Assembly (NCBI RefSeq): GCF_022808675.1
Contig: NZ_JAKZKV010000005.1
Span: forward strand, 62,001-126,000
Direction: 5' to 3'
DNA: 64,000 bases
Origin: Parabacteroides sp. FAFU027
Lineage (GTDB): Bacteria > Bacteroidota > Bacteroidia > Bacteroidales > UBA7332
Under the pieces are notes generated by a model. The model had not been told where the DNA came from. It searched no databases and worked only from the letters and a program-made list of their open reading frames with translations. How positions within the stretch are numbered: the stretch's first letter is position 1; each line of letters starts with the position of its first letter. Both the position numbers and the translations under genes were made by a program. This document shows, in pieces, positions 54,784 through 64,000 of the stretch.

Positions 54784-56175
54784 TCAGTTGTTATTTAATA
54801 AGTTATCAATATTCTTTATATACTCGTCTGTCAATTGATACTCCTGTAGCAGGTATTCATTTGACAGCATTTCAGCATTTGAAGGATCATCTATTGCTGC
54901 ATCGAGCAGCAACTTGTACTCTACCGTCGATTTATAATCGTGGGTCAGGTAAAAAAGCTTCACCATTTTCAGCAATGAAACAGCATCAGTCGTATTTTGC
55001 TCATAGCTTTTACGATAGAATTCCAGCGACTTCGTCCAGTTTTCCTCCTGCTCATAAATATAGCCAAGGGGGAAATAGAGCTTGTAGAAATCAGGCTCAC
55101 GTTCGTAAAGATCCAGCAGGATTTGTTTGGCTTCGGTATAATCGTTACGTTCGGTCAACAAATCAGCCTTTACTACCAGAAAATCCGGATTAGAGGGGTC
55201 TATATTCAGCGCCTCATTGATGCTGTCATACGCTTTGGCGACATCCTTAAGTCCGATGAAGCAAATTGATTGTTGATAGTATCCGTCAGCACTATCCGGA
55301 TGATCACGAATGATTCGTTCTGCCACTTTCAGGGCATTTTCATAGCGTTTCAGTTCAAGGAAACACTGAATCACTACAATCAGGAAGGCTGAATTGGCCG
55401 ATTCAAAATTCACGCATTCATCAAACGCTTCTGCCGCTGCTTCCGAATTGCCATTTTCATACAGACAAACGGCGCGCATCATCTTCACCTCTTCGTTATT
55501 ATCGTCAATCGCCAGGGCAAAATCACAAGCTTCGACGGCTTTGTCCAATTGGTTCATTGAACCATAAGCGCGAATCAGGCTAATCCAGTCGGAAATCTCA
55601 TACGGATTGGCATCCAGAAGTTGATTAAGCGCTTCCACCATCAACTCAAACTGCTCGCTGTCGCCATAGGTAAAAGCTAATTCGCGGATCAGGTCACTGT
55701 TGTCGGGGAATACCTCCAGGCCTTTCTTCAGATATGAAATAGCTAGGTCAAAATATTCGTTATTGGCAAATACATCCGATACGTCGAGATAGAGCGTGAA
55801 ATCAGGGTTACCCTCAAGGATTACCTGATCCACGATGGCTAACGATTCATCCAGCTTTTTATTAGCCAGATAAATATCGGCTTTGATCAGTAATGCCTGC
55901 GGACTTGTGATGTGCAAACTCTCTATTAATTGCATCGCTTCCTCCGGCTTTTCAATACACAAAAGATAAAGCGCTTTTTTGACCAAAAGCTCATTACTAC
56001 CAGGATGGATGGCCAGGCCGTTGCACACGGCTTCGTAAGCCAGCTGATACTGCTCCTCCAGTTCGTAGTAGAAGGCAATATCCTCAAACTCGTCCGTATC
56101 AAAGTAAATGCTGGCTCCTTTGGCCAGCATTTCCTCATATCGTTTTACTAATTCCGGTGTTTTACTATTACTCAT
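54784..56175 (-). CDS. Tetratricopeptide repeat protein
   Basis: 463 residues with about 11-12 TPR units from residue 28 to 445 (for example YYELEEQYQLAYEAVCNGLA and ISYLKKGLEVFPDNSDLIRE). There is no signal peptide, so it is probably cytosolic and a protein-interaction scaffold. It lies between glnS (6-bp gap) and dedA and is probably co-transcribed with both. A highly acidic composition sets it apart from periplasmic TPR proteins. Partner unknown. Confidence 0.88.
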   Translation of the reverse strand: MSNSKTPELVKRYEEMLAKGASIYFDTDEFEDIAFYYELEEQYQLAYEAVCNGLAIHPGSNELLVKKALYLLCIEKPEEAMQLIESLHITSPQALLIKADIYLANKKLDESLAIVDQVILEGNPDFTLYLDVSDVFANNEYFDLAISYLKKGLEVFPDNSDLIRELAFTYGDSEQFELMVEALNQLLDANPYEISDWISLIRAYGSMNQLDKAVEACDFALAIDDNNEEVKMMRAVCLYENGNSEAAAEAFDECVNFESANSAFLIVVIQCFLELKRYENALKVAERIIRDHPDSADGYYQQSICFIGLKDVAKAYDSINEALNIDPSNPDFLVVKADLLTERNDYTEAKQILLDLYEREPDFYKLYFPLGYIYEQEENWTKSLEFYRKSYEQNTTDAVSLLKMVKLFYLTHDYKSTVEYKLLLDAAIDDPSNAEMLSNEYLLQEYQLTDEYIKNIDNLLNNN

Positions 56176-56181
56176 CCGGTG

Positions 56182-57891
56182 TTATTCTTTTCCTTTTACT
56201 TTACCCCAGGTATCTTTCAACGAAACAGTACGGTTAAATACCAGTTTGCCGGGCTGAGAATCTTTGTCCACATTAAAATAGCCGATGCGCTGAAACTGGA
56301 AGCGGTCACCGGGTTGCGCTTTTTCAGCGTACGGTTCGATGCGACAATTGGTCAGCACTTTCAGTGAATCGGGATTCAGCAGTTCACGGAAATCTTTCTC
56401 CGTCTCTTCCGCCGGATTTTCCACATTGAAAAGGCGATCATAGATGCGCACTTCTGCAGGAATACTCTTCACGGCTGACACCCAGTGAAGCGTGCCTTTA
56501 ACCTTACGGTCAGCTTCGGGCATACCGCTACGGGTTTGCGGATCGTATTCGCAGTAGATCTCTTCGACTTCTCCGGTCTCTTCGTTTTTCTTGCATCCGG
56601 TACACTTCACGATGTAAGCGCTTTTCAGGCGAACCTCATTGCCCGGTGTCATGCGGAAATATTTCTTCGGAGGATTCTCCATAAAGTCATCGCGCTCAAT
56701 GTAAAGTTCGCGGGTAAACGGAATTTCGTGTACCGGGCTCTCTTCGTGCAATTCCGGATTATCAATCGCTTCCATCATTTCCACTTTATCTTCCGGATAA
56801 TTGGTAATGATCAGTTTCACCGGATCTATTACAGCAGAGATACGGGTAGCAATCTGGTTCAGATGCTCGCGAACGCTGTGCTCCAGTAACGAAACATCTA
56901 TCATACCGTCCACTTTGGTGTATCCGATTTTCTTAATGAAGTTTTTGATAGATTCCGGTGTATATCCACGGCGACGAAGACCGCAAAGCGTCGGCATACG
57001 GGGGTCATCCCAACCTTTTACCAAACCTTCCTGTACCAGTTGGAGCAATTTGCGCTTACTCATCACGGTGTAAGTCAGGTTCAGTCGGTTAAACTCGATC
57101 TGACGCGGGCGGTAATCGTTATCTTCATCTTTCAGTTGAGTGACAAACCAGTCGTAGAGCGGACGGTGTACTTCAAATTCGAGCGTACACAATGAGTGAG
57201 TGATTCCTTCGAAGAAGTCACACTGACCGTGTGCGAAGTCGTACATCGGATATACTTTCCACGCCTCTCCGGTGCGGTGGTGTGGGTATTTGATAATGCG
57301 GTAAATGATCGGGTCGCGGAAGTGCATATTCGGCGAACTCATATCGATTTTCGCACGAAGCACACGGCTACCTTCTTCAAATTCGCCCTGGTTCATACGG
57401 GCAAAAAGATCAAGGTTCTCCTCTACAGAACGGCTGCGGAATGGACTGTCAGTACCCGGCTGTGTAGGGGTACCTTTCTGCTTGCTGATTTCCTCGGCCG
57501 GTTGGTCATCCACATAAGCCAGACCCGATTTTATCAGTTGATTGGCAAAATCAAAAAGTTTGCCAAAATAATCCGAGGCATAGAAGAGGCGATCTTCCCA
57601 GTCAAATCCCAACCAGTGAATGTCCTCCATAATAGAGTCAACGTATTCTACATCCTCTTTAGTCGGGTTGGTATCGTCAAAGCGGAGGTTGCATTTACCT
57701 CCGTATTGCTGGGCAATGCCAAAATCAAGACAGATTGCTTTTGCGTGGCCGATATGCAGATAGCCATTTGGCTCGGGCGGGAAACGTGTATGTACCCTGT
57801 TACCGTTCTTTCCTTCTTTTAAATCACTTTCTACGAAAGCTTCAATAAAGTTCAGACTTCGTTTGCCTGTTTCGTCTTCAATAATTGACAT
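56182..57891 (-). CDS. glnS: Glutaminyl-tRNA synthetase
   Basis: 569 residues. The class I HIGH motif is [14 protein letters not shown] (about 42-55) and the KMSKS-type motif is [11 protein letters not shown] (about 277-287). [16 protein letters not shown] is typical of GlnRS rather than GluRS. It charges tRNA-Gln directly, so a GatCAB route for Gln is not needed. The length is normal. First gene of the glnS-TPR-dedA operon. Confidence 0.96.
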   Translation of the reverse strand: MSIIEDETGKRSLNFIEAFVESDLKEGKNGNRVHTRFPPEPNGYLHIGHAKAICLDFGIAQQYGGKCNLRFDDTNPTKEDVEYVDSIMEDIHWLGFDWEDRLFYASDYFGKLFDFANQLIKSGLAYVDDQPAEEISKQKGTPTQPGTDSPFRSRSVEENLDLFARMNQGEFEEGSRVLRAKIDMSSPNMHFRDPIIYRIIKYPHHRTGEAWKVYPMYDFAHGQCDFFEGITHSLCTLEFEVHRPLYDWFVTQLKDEDNDYRPRQIEFNRLNLTYTVMSKRKLLQLVQEGLVKGWDDPRMPTLCGLRRRGYTPESIKNFIKKIGYTKVDGMIDVSLLEHSVREHLNQIATRISAVIDPVKLIITNYPEDKVEMMEAIDNPELHEESPVHEIPFTRELYIERDDFMENPPKKYFRMTPGNEVRLKSAYIVKCTGCKKNEETGEVEEIYCEYDPQTRSGMPEADRKVKGTLHWVSAVKSIPAEVRIYDRLFNVENPAEETEKDFRELLNPDSLKVLTNCRIEPYAEKAQPGDRFQFQRIGYFNVDKDSQPGKLVFNRTVSLKDTWGKVKGKE

Positions 57892-57931
57892 GCCTGTTAT
57901 ATTTAATATTTCCTTAATGCGAATAGAATCG

Positions 57932-57939
57932 CAAAAATA
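57932..57939 (-). promoter_or_regulatory. -7 element TATTTTTG for the glnS operon
   Basis: CAAAAATA on the plus strand matches TAnnTTTG in reverse, 40 bp upstream of the glnS start. Confidence 0.5.
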
Positions 57940-58351
57940 GTGATTTTTTACGGCCGACAGTAATCAAAAGTCATTATGAAGTAAAAATTACCGTCTGAAA
58001 GAGCGATATTGATAATAATACGTAGTCAAATCACTAAGGATTATAACAACCCGAATATAGACACTTTTAATATCAGGTTGATATGCATCCTATACATGTT
58101 ATTATAGCACTTGCCCCAAAATGGGATGCTGAGATTCCGGAGGTAAGATTCAGATAGGTTTGTATATAGGTTTGCTTTAAGTTGTATTTAACCTGCATTA
58201 TCCATAAACAATCGTTTTCGGTCGATTGCCATAAATTCTCTGACTCCGGTCGAGCCAGAGAATAGCATAAAGACCTTCTTCTTAAATTCTGCAAGACAGC
58301 CCGGTTGTTCCCCATACCTATCTCCTGCCTGAGTGGTAGTACATGAAAACA

Positions 58352-58417
58352 TATAACAGGCATAAAGCAGGGATATAACAGAGATAAGACAGGAATATAA
58401 CAGATATTATTGGTGTA
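58352..58417. repeat. Short 22-bp tandem repeat, three units, with adjoining inverted sequence
   Basis: Units start at 58352, 58374 and 58396; each opens TATAACAG and the first two end CAGG(G/A)A. The 19 bases AGAGATAAGACAGGAATAT can pair with ATATCCTTGTTTTATCTCT at about 58418-58436, giving a long imperfect hairpin. Confidence 0.55.
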
Positions 58418-58536
58418 ATATCCTTGTTTTATCTCTCTTTGATCTCTTATTAGTATCTCGTTTTTATCTTCTTTAAATAGTCTTAGTGTATCATTAGCAT
58501 GCGGTTTACCTAGAGGTAATAACGAATGAAACCCTC

Positions 58537-60480
58537 TTATCTCTTACCACCCTTCCGTTCTCGTGAAAATATTTTTGAAGTTCCTTTTGTTTTAATATTT
58601 TCGTTAGTGCCGGGCTTATTTTCCCCTTTATTATTAAGCGGTGCAGCAATATTCTGTCCGTAGAGTGTATTAATCAAATCAGGTCTATCTATTTTCCGTA
58701 ACGAACGGATAATCTGTTGGCGATACTCCGGTTGATACCAAAAGAAATATTGGCGTTGAGCCAGTTTTTCCTCTTTGCTATGAGCAGCAAAAACCTTCTC
58801 TAAAGTATAAGGGTGATAACCGGTGTAAAACATCTCCGTGGCAAGCGTCATCGGCGTAGGGGTAAAATCCTGCACCTGTTCAAGGTGAAAATTCAGCTTG
58901 CGGGTATGTGCTGCAAGTTCTGCCATATCTGCTTCGCCACACCCGGGATGGCTGGAAATGAAGTAGGGAATCAACTGCTGACGAAGCATTTTCTCATCAT
59001 TGATCCGGTCAAACAGGCGCTTGAACTCCTCAAACAGTTTAAACGATGGTTTTCGCATCATTTTCAGCACATTATCTGATGTATGCTCAGGTGCTACTTT
59101 AAGTCGACCTGAGACGTGATTGGCAATCAACTCCTCCGTATATTGACGGGCTGCATTGTTAATCGCCTCGTCTTTGTCCCGGTGTAGCAACAGGTCATAG
59201 CGCACTCCGCTGCCGATAAATGACTTTTTCATCCCGGGCAAAGCATCCACCGCTTTGTAAATCTCCATCAATGGGCGGTGATCCATATTCAGATTTTTAC
59301 AAATAACGGGTGAAATACAAGATGGCTTCCGGCACTTCCTGCAAATTTTCAGGTCCTTTCCCTGCATTCGATACATATTGGCAGATGGACCACCCAGGTC
59401 GCTGAGGTAACCTTTGAAGTCCTCCATTTGGGAGATCTTTTTCACCTCATTTAGAATAGACTCTTTCGAACGTGAGGCAATTGCCTTGCCCTGATGCGCC
59501 GAGATGGTGCAAAAAGCACATCCGCCAAAACACCCCCGATGCAGATTAACGGAAAATTTAATCATCTCGTAGGCAGGTATCGTCTTACCCTTGTATTTCG
59601 GATGAGGCAATCGTGTATAAGGCAAATCAAATGAGGCATCAATCTCCGTAGATGTCATTGTCGGGTAAGGAGGATTGACTACTACGGTCTGTTTGCCAAT
59701 GCGTTGCAATATGCGCTTGGGTTCGCCCGCATTGGACTCTTCTTCGATATGACGGAAGTTCTTTGCCTGTTTGAGCTTGTCTTTCAGGCATTCTTCATGG
59801 GGAAACAGCTCGATATCTTCATCATTCTTAATTCTTAATTCTTCATTATTGACCAGATAAGCCGTTTGCTGAAGATCCCTGATTTGGGCAAATGACTCTC
59901 CGTTGTGAAGCCGCTTCACCAGCTCCCGTAGCGGCTGTTCCCCCATCCCGTACACCAGCAAATCGGCCTTGCAATCCGCCAGTATAGAGGGGCGCAACCT
60001 GTCTTCCCAATAATCATAATGAGACAAGCGGCGTAATGAAGCCTCTATTCCTCCGACCATAATCGGCACGTCAGGATAAAGTTCCTTCAATATATTGCTG
60101 TAAACAATGGTCGGCATATCCGGACGCATACCGTGCTTTCCATCGGGTGTATAGGCATCGTCTGAACGCAGGCGCTTGTTGGCGGTGTAATGATTAACCA
60201 TCGAATCCATACATCCGGCAGAGATGCCGAAGAAAAGATTAGGGCGCCCCAGCTTTTTGAAGTCGCGCAAGTCATCGCGCCAGTTGGGTTGCGGTACAAT
60301 GGCCACGCGCAAGCCTTCCGACTCCAAAATACGGCCTACCACGGCAATGCCAAAAGAGGGATGATCCACGTAAGCATCACCCGAAAACAGGATGACATCC
60401 ACCGAATCCCATCCTCTCAGTTCCATCTCTTTTTTCGTTGTCGGAAGCCATTGCTTCAGGTCGTATGTGCGCATTTGCAA
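58537..60480 (-). CDS. YgiQ family radical SAM protein
   Basis: 647 residues. A B12-binding-like N-terminal region (about 20-200) contains the family motif DVILFSGDAYVDHPSFG. The radical SAM Cys cluster is GCFGGCAFCTI near 330, and the domain continues to about 590. A C-terminal basic tail (KTKGTSKIFSRERKGGKR) follows. At about 210-222 an in-frame segment NNEELRIKNDED is encoded by an A/T heptamer repeat normally seen between genes (59820-59855), apparently a tolerated insertion. An alternative start two codons downstream (MRTYDLKQW) is possible. The reaction catalysed is unknown. Confidence 0.93.
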   Translation of the reverse strand: MQMRTYDLKQWLPTTKKEMELRGWDSVDVILFSGDAYVDHPSFGIAVVGRILESEGLRVAIVPQPNWRDDLRDFKKLGRPNLFFGISAGCMDSMVNHYTANKRLRSDDAYTPDGKHGMRPDMPTIVYSNILKELYPDVPIMVGGIEASLRRLSHYDYWEDRLRPSILADCKADLLVYGMGEQPLRELVKRLHNGESFAQIRDLQQTAYLVNNEELRIKNDEDIELFPHEECLKDKLKQAKNFRHIEEESNAGEPKRILQRIGKQTVVVNPPYPTMTSTEIDASFDLPYTRLPHPKYKGKTIPAYEMIKFSVNLHRGCFGGCAFCTISAHQGKAIASRSKESILNEVKKISQMEDFKGYLSDLGGPSANMYRMQGKDLKICRKCRKPSCISPVICKNLNMDHRPLMEIYKAVDALPGMKKSFIGSGVRYDLLLHRDKDEAINNAARQYTEELIANHVSGRLKVAPEHTSDNVLKMMRKPSFKLFEEFKRLFDRINDEKMLRQQLIPYFISSHPGCGEADMAELAAHTRKLNFHLEQVQDFTPTPMTLATEMFYTGYHPYTLEKVFAAHSKEEKLAQRQYFFWYQPEYRQQIIRSLRKIDRPDLINTLYGQNIAAPLNNKGENKPGTNENIKTKGTSKIFSRERKGGKR

Positions 60481-60537
60481 TCTATTTTTCAGAATTATCG
60501 TATCTTAGAAGATAGCTTTTGTCTATCAAAAAGATAA

Positions 60538-60568
60538 CAAAATTACGCCAAAAGTACGGATAATCAAA
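60538..60568 (-). promoter_or_regulatory. Promoter TTTG-N19-TAATTTTG for the YgiQ gene
   Basis: On the minus strand TTTG (60568-60565), a 19-bp spacer and TAATTTTG (60545-60538) fit the Bacteroidetes consensus, 57 bp upstream of the start. Confidence 0.7.
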
Positions 60569-60620
60569 AGGATGGGGTTCTGACGGATAAATAAGACCGG
60601 GTAAATACCATGAAAATGAT

Positions 60621-60628
60621 TAACTTTG
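60621..60628 (+). promoter_or_regulatory. Candidate -7 element TAACTTTG for the DUF3124 gene
   Basis: An exact TAnnTTTG match but 130 bp upstream of the start codon at 60759, with no clear -33 element. The long leader has no recognised structure. Confidence 0.35.
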
Positions 60629-60758
60629 AGATACTTCTAAAATCACCGAATAACAGGAAATAGCCAACACAACAAATCAGACATATTTGCAGTTATAACA
60701 ATGGGCAAAAGCCCAATATCAATATTACTTTTAGCAAAACACAGGAATACAATAGATT

Positions 60759-61301
60759 ATGAAATATCCAGCGATAATTTTTATCCTTACACTTAGCCTG
60801 CTCGGAGTCATGTCATGCACAAATAAGGATGAGCACCAACCCGAAAAAAAGCAAAGAAACCTCCCATTTGATCCAAAATCACTGATTATCAAAGAAAACA
60901 GTGACGCGAAAAAGCTTCGGGGACAAGTGCTCTATATTCCGGTTTACTCCAATGTTCCCTACCACAAGCAATCAAAGCAATTTGATCTGAGCGCCTTTGT
61001 GGCTATTCACAATACGGACCTGAATCATCCGATCCGGATTACTAAAGTCTTGTTTTTCAACAATGACGGAAAACTGGTGGCAAACTATTTACCTAAACCG
61101 GTCAATGTACAACCATTAGGTTCTACAAATTATTTTATACCGGAAAAGGATCAGAGCGGCACCGGCGCTAACTTCCTTGTTGAATGGATGTCTGATATTC
61201 CGGTAAATGAACCTCTTATTGAGTCTGTTATGCTTGGTCTCACACATGGGCAGGGGGTATCATTTTCGAGCACAGGCAAAGTAATACGGGAGATGAAATA
61301 A
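60759..61301 (+). CDS. DUF3124 lipoprotein
   Basis: 180 residues. The signal peptide MKYPAIIFILTLSLLGVMSC has a lipobox Cys at 20. The DUF3124 domain covers about 52-175: LRGQVLYIPVYSNVPYHKQ, then FDLSAFVAIHNTDLNHPIRI, then NYFIPEKDQSGTGANFLVEW. The fold is a beta-sandwich of unknown role, anchored in a membrane facing the periplasm or outside. Single gene with its own terminator. Confidence 0.88.
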   Translation: MKYPAIIFILTLSLLGVMSCTNKDEHQPEKKQRNLPFDPKSLIIKENSDAKKLRGQVLYIPVYSNVPYHKQSKQFDLSAFVAIHNTDLNHPIRITKVLFFNNDGKLVANYLPKPVNVQPLGSTNYFIPEKDQSGTGANFLVEWMSDIPVNEPLIESVMLGLTHGQGVSFSSTGKVIREMK

Positions 61302-61319
61302 CATCATTAATTCTATGTC

Positions 61320-61352
61320 AAGCCACAGAGACTTTATCGTCTGTGGCTTTTT
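61320..61352 (+). terminator. Terminator of the DUF3124 gene
   Basis: AAGCCACAGA and TCTGTGGCTT form a perfect 10-bp stem followed by T residues. Confidence 0.8.
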
Positions 61353-61528
61353 TGTTATCCGAAAATCCATCATTGCACTGATTGATGCAACGAAAACATA
61401 TCCATTTTGACAGACTTCACTTCAATCTACGCAAAAATGTCATACTTCTCCCCCATGGCACTCTATTTGATAAATAGTAACCGGTTTTCGAACCTGACAT
61501 TTAATCAAATCATAAAAAGATAAAGACA

Positions 61529-63586
61529 ATGGCTACACAAAAAGGAAACATTGGGGTAACTACCGACAACATTTTCCCCGTCATCAAGAAATTTTTGTAC
61601 AGTGATCACGAGATTTTCCTCCGCGAGTTGGTTTCAAATGCTGTGGATGCTTCTCAGAAACTGAAAACGCTCTCCTCTGTAGGCGAATTCAAAGGAGAAC
61701 TTGGGGAACTAAAAGTCAGCGTCAGCATTGACAAAGACAAAGGCACGCTGACCGTTTCTGACCGCGGTATCGGTATGACTGAAGAAGAAATCAACAAATA
61801 CATCAATCAGATTGCTTTCTCCGGTGCTGAAGAGTTTCTGGATAAATACAAAAACGATGCGGCTGCCATCATCGGACACTTCGGTCTCGGTTTCTACTCC
61901 TCATTTATGGTGGCTAAAAAGGTGGAAATCGTTACCCGGTCACACAAAGAGGGTGCTCAGGCCATGAAATGGAGCTGTGAAGGCAATCCTGAATATGTAC
62001 TTGAAGCGACTACCCGCAACGACCGCGGAACCGATATCATCCTCTACATCGACGATGAAAACAAAGAGTTCCTCGAAGAGTCCCGCATCGAAGGACTGTT
62101 AAAGAAATATTGTAAGTTCCTGCCTGTTGCCGTTATATTCGGTAAAGAGCAAGAGTGGAAAGACGGCAAATACGTTGACACTGAAAAAGAAAAACAGATC
62201 AACGATGTTGCTCCGGCATGGACTAAAAAGCCAAGCGAACTGAAAGAAGAGGATTACAAGAAATTCTACCGCGATCTTTATCCGATGTCTGAAGAACCGC
62301 TGTTCTGGATTCACCTGAACGTGGATTATCCGTTCAACCTGACCGGTATTCTCTATTTCCCGAAAATCAAGGCAAACATAGAGCCTACCCGCAATAAAAT
62401 CCAGCTTTACTGCAACCAGGTTTTTGTCACCGACTCTGTAGAAGGTATTGTGCCGGAATTCCTGACATTGCTGCACGGTGTGATCGACTCACCGGATATT
62501 CCATTAAACGTGTCCCGCTCTTACCTGCAGAGTGATGCAAATGTCAAGAAGATCTCAAACCACATCACCAAGAAGGTTTCTGACCGCATGCAGGAGATTT
62601 TCAAAGAAGACCGCAAGCAGTACGAAGAGAAGTGGGACAGCCTGAAAGTATTCGTGGAATACGGAATGCTCACCGAAGAGAAATTCTATGAGCGTGCCGA
62701 GAAATTCGCATTGTTGAAGAATACGGAAGGCCAATGCTTCACCTTCGAAGAATATAAAACGTTGATTGGTGAAAGCCAGAAAGATAAAGACGATCAGTTG
62801 ATCTACCTCTACACCACCGACAAAGAACATCAGTATAGTTATATCGATGCAGCACGTACCAAAGGGTATGATGTATTGCTGATGGACGGTCCGCTGGATG
62901 TGCACTTCCTGGGAAAACTTGAGCAGAAGTTTGAGAAGAGCCAATTCGTGCGTGTTGACTCTGACGTAGTGGACAACCTGATCAAAAAAGAGAACAAGAA
63001 CAAAGTTACGATCTCTGAAAATGAGCGCGAAGCGATGCAGCAGGTATTCAGCTCGCAACTGCCGAAAGACGAAAAAAGAGACTTCATCGTAGCATTCGAA
63101 GCATTGGGTGCAGATAACCAACCGGTAATCATTACCCAAAGCGAGTATCTGCGCCGTATGAAAGAGATGTCGGCTATGCAGGGTGGTATGAGCTTCTATG
63201 GCGAACTGCCTGATAGCTACAACCTGGTGCTGAACACGGATCATGCTCTCTTCAAACGCGTAATCAGTGAGCAACACAGCTCATGCAGCGATACGCTTTC
63301 TCCGGTTATTACAGAACTTGAAAGCGCTAAAAGCAAAAAGGCGGAGCTAAAAAAGAAACACGAAAAACTGAAAGCTGACGAGATTCCTTCAGCTGAAAAA
63401 GAAGAGATTGAAGCAGTTGAAAAACAGGTAAGCGATTTGGAAGCTCAACGTAACAATATACTGGCAAAATACGCAAGTGATAATAAGCTTGTTCGCCAGA
63501 TGATCGACATCGCTCTTCTTTCAAATGGTATGCTGAAAGGCGAATCGCTCAGCAACTTCATCAAGCGTAGCGTGGAATTGCTTTAA
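61529..63586 (+). CDS. htpG: Molecular chaperone HtpG (Hsp90)
   Basis: 685 residues. The N-terminal ATPase has RELVSNAVDASQKLKTL (catalytic Glu and Asn), the lid and DRGIGMTEEE, then IGHFGLGFYSSFMVA. The middle domain carries NVSRSYLQSD. The C-terminal dimerisation domain includes a charged coiled coil (about 600-650, KKAELKKKHEKLKADEIPS) that is longer than in E. coli and typical of Bacteroidetes HtpG. ATP-dependent chaperone for client proteins. No CIRCE element is visible upstream; a small palindrome CTATTTGATAAATAG lies at about 61466. Confidence 0.96.
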   Translation: MATQKGNIGVTTDNIFPVIKKFLYSDHEIFLRELVSNAVDASQKLKTLSSVGEFKGELGELKVSVSIDKDKGTLTVSDRGIGMTEEEINKYINQIAFSGAEEFLDKYKNDAAAIIGHFGLGFYSSFMVAKKVEIVTRSHKEGAQAMKWSCEGNPEYVLEATTRNDRGTDIILYIDDENKEFLEESRIEGLLKKYCKFLPVAVIFGKEQEWKDGKYVDTEKEKQINDVAPAWTKKPSELKEEDYKKFYRDLYPMSEEPLFWIHLNVDYPFNLTGILYFPKIKANIEPTRNKIQLYCNQVFVTDSVEGIVPEFLTLLHGVIDSPDIPLNVSRSYLQSDANVKKISNHITKKVSDRMQEIFKEDRKQYEEKWDSLKVFVEYGMLTEEKFYERAEKFALLKNTEGQCFTFEEYKTLIGESQKDKDDQLIYLYTTDKEHQYSYIDAARTKGYDVLLMDGPLDVHFLGKLEQKFEKSQFVRVDSDVVDNLIKKENKNKVTISENEREAMQQVFSSQLPKDEKRDFIVAFEALGADNQPVIITQSEYLRRMKEMSAMQGGMSFYGELPDSYNLVLNTDHALFKRVISEQHSSCSDTLSPVITELESAKSKKAELKKKHEKLKADEIPSAEKEEIEAVEKQVSDLEAQRNNILAKYASDNKLVRQMIDIALLSNGMLKGESLSNFIKRSVELL

Positions 63587-63615
63587 TTATCACAGCATTA
63601 AATCACAACATAATG

Positions 63616-63650
63616 GCAGCAGGTCTTCATTGATCTGCTGCTTTTTTTTT
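63616..63650 (+). terminator. Terminator of htpG
   Basis: GCAGCAGGTC and GATCTGCTGC (one mismatch) around a short loop, followed by nine T residues. Confidence 0.85.
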
Positions 63651-63735
63651 ACTTTTCATTTAACCTTTTCCGTTTTCCAGCATCAAAAGAACAGTGATTT
63701 ATTCCAAACTATTCATTCATTTAATTTACACGAAT

Positions 63736-64000
63736 ATGAAAACAAGACTATTATCCGTGCTCATGATGGTAATGATTGCCCTCGGAGCAGTAGCACAACC
63801 GCCCAGGGACAAAATGTTATCCCCGGAACAACGAGCATCAAAACAGGCTGAAATGATGCAAAAAAGACTCAAGCTGACAGATGATCAAATGAAGAAAGTG
63901 ACTGATATCAATATGCGTTTCGCGCAGAAGATGGAGGAACTTAGGAAGGAAATGATGAAGGCCGGCGAATACAAGTATAAAAAAGATCAGGAAATGGAAA
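63736..64000 (+). CDS. Spy/DUF4890-like periplasmic protein (partial)
   Basis: An open frame from the ATG at 63736 runs off the right edge after 88 codons. The signal peptide is MKTRLLSVLMMVMIALGAVA, then QPPRDKMLSPEQRASKQAEM. The mature part is a Met/Lys/Glu-rich helix with the LTDDQM (LTxxQ) motif, as in Spy, CpxP and Bacteroidetes DUF4890 proteins. These act as periplasmic chaperones or metal-stress sensors in other species. The missing C-terminus prevents a firm family call. Confidence 0.72.
   Translation, partial: MKTRLLSVLMMVMIALGAVAQPPRDKMLSPEQRASKQAEMMQKRLKLTDDQMKKVTDINMRFAQKMEELRKEMMKAGEYKYKKDQEME

Larger units (their letters stand above)
57892..58536. other. 645-bp intergenic region upstream of glnS
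   Basis: It holds a -7 element for glnS (57932-57939), a hairpin TTCTCTGACTC...GCCAGAGAA at about 58236-58262, and a short 22-bp tandem repeat at 58352-58417. A minus-strand open frame at 58073-58363 (96 codons) has no recognisable domain, composition or ribosome site and I do not call it a gene. The region may hold decayed sequence. Confidence 0.6.

Noticed and set aside
58073-58363. Minus-strand open frame of 96 codons
   Set aside because: No recognisable domain, signal peptide, promoter or ribosome site; composition looks like non-coding DNA, and it runs into the short repeat.
61460-61528. CIRCE or other heat-shock operator upstream of htpG
   Set aside because: The only palindrome (CTATTTGATAAATAG) does not match the CIRCE sequence TTAGCACTC-N9-GAGTGCTAA.

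Overview
The window is chromosomal DNA from a member of the Bacteroidales (Bacteroidetes). Several things point there: SusC/TonB-type receptors with an STN domain, DUF4249, DUF4296, DUF5916 and DUF6261 proteins, promoters of the TTTG-N19..22-TAnnTTTG class, a degenerate TraR/DksA protein next to lspA, the alaS / M23 peptidase / MerR arrangement, and tgt next to an LptF/G permease. Gene order and protein similarity would fit the Paludibacter/Dysgonomonas part of the order, but that placement is inference. I see no rRNA, tRNA, CRISPR, prophage or plasmid genes. Most of the window is ordinary housekeeping and envelope genome.

Layout. 1-6 kb: a TonB-like protein cut by the left edge, a PH-domain protein, an RDD membrane protein, two small beta-barrels, a REP-associated tyrosine transposase (RAYT) inside its own inverted repeats, a pentapeptide-repeat membrane protein, and a transposase-less REP pair. 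6-8 kb: a helical/carboxypeptidase-regulatory protein with a 16-unit, 22-bp tandem array upstream. 8-18 kb: an outer-membrane cluster (DUF4249 lipoprotein, TonB receptor, Gln/Gly-rich secreted protein, large beta-barrel) divergent from a LytS/LytTR two-component pair. 18-32 kb: housekeeping genes (MBL hydrolase, DUF4296, lspA, DksA-like, ileS, truC, alaS, M23 peptidase, MerR regulator, mrp, trmB). 32-36 kb: fetAB-like ABC exporter, RhlE-type helicase, SIMPL protein, DUF6261 protein. 36-40 kb: DUF5916 outer-membrane protein and a porin-like barrel. 40-47 kb: galactose block (galM, sugar MFS permease, two tandem galK copies). 47-61 kb: LptF/G, tgt, ettA, a GtrA/GT39 pair, an outer-membrane protein, a glnS-TPR-DedA operon and a YgiQ radical SAM protein. 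61-64 kb: DUF3124 lipoprotein, htpG and the start of a Spy/DUF4890-like protein cut by the right edge.

The most unusual content is non-coding. Two intergenic arrays, at 36491-36749 and 42284-42542, are both exactly 259 bp. Each has seven 13-bp interrupted palindromes spaced at exactly 41 bp. The core is CTGCATTTTGCAG in one and CTACATTTTGTAG in the other, so both arms changed together. The 28-bp spacers of the two arrays still align in the same register and orientation, so they are diverged members of one family. A third array (16 units of 22 bp, 7467-7817) has the same setting, upstream of a minus-strand gene. Two of the three arrays precede cytosolic helical proteins of unknown function. 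I regard these helically phased palindrome arrays as the best candidate for an undescribed system.

A second dispersed family is the RAYT-linked REP sequence: an inverted pair around the transposase gene, a free-standing inverted pair at about 5.8-6.0 kb, and decayed pieces near 34.8, 42.15 and 42.6 kb.
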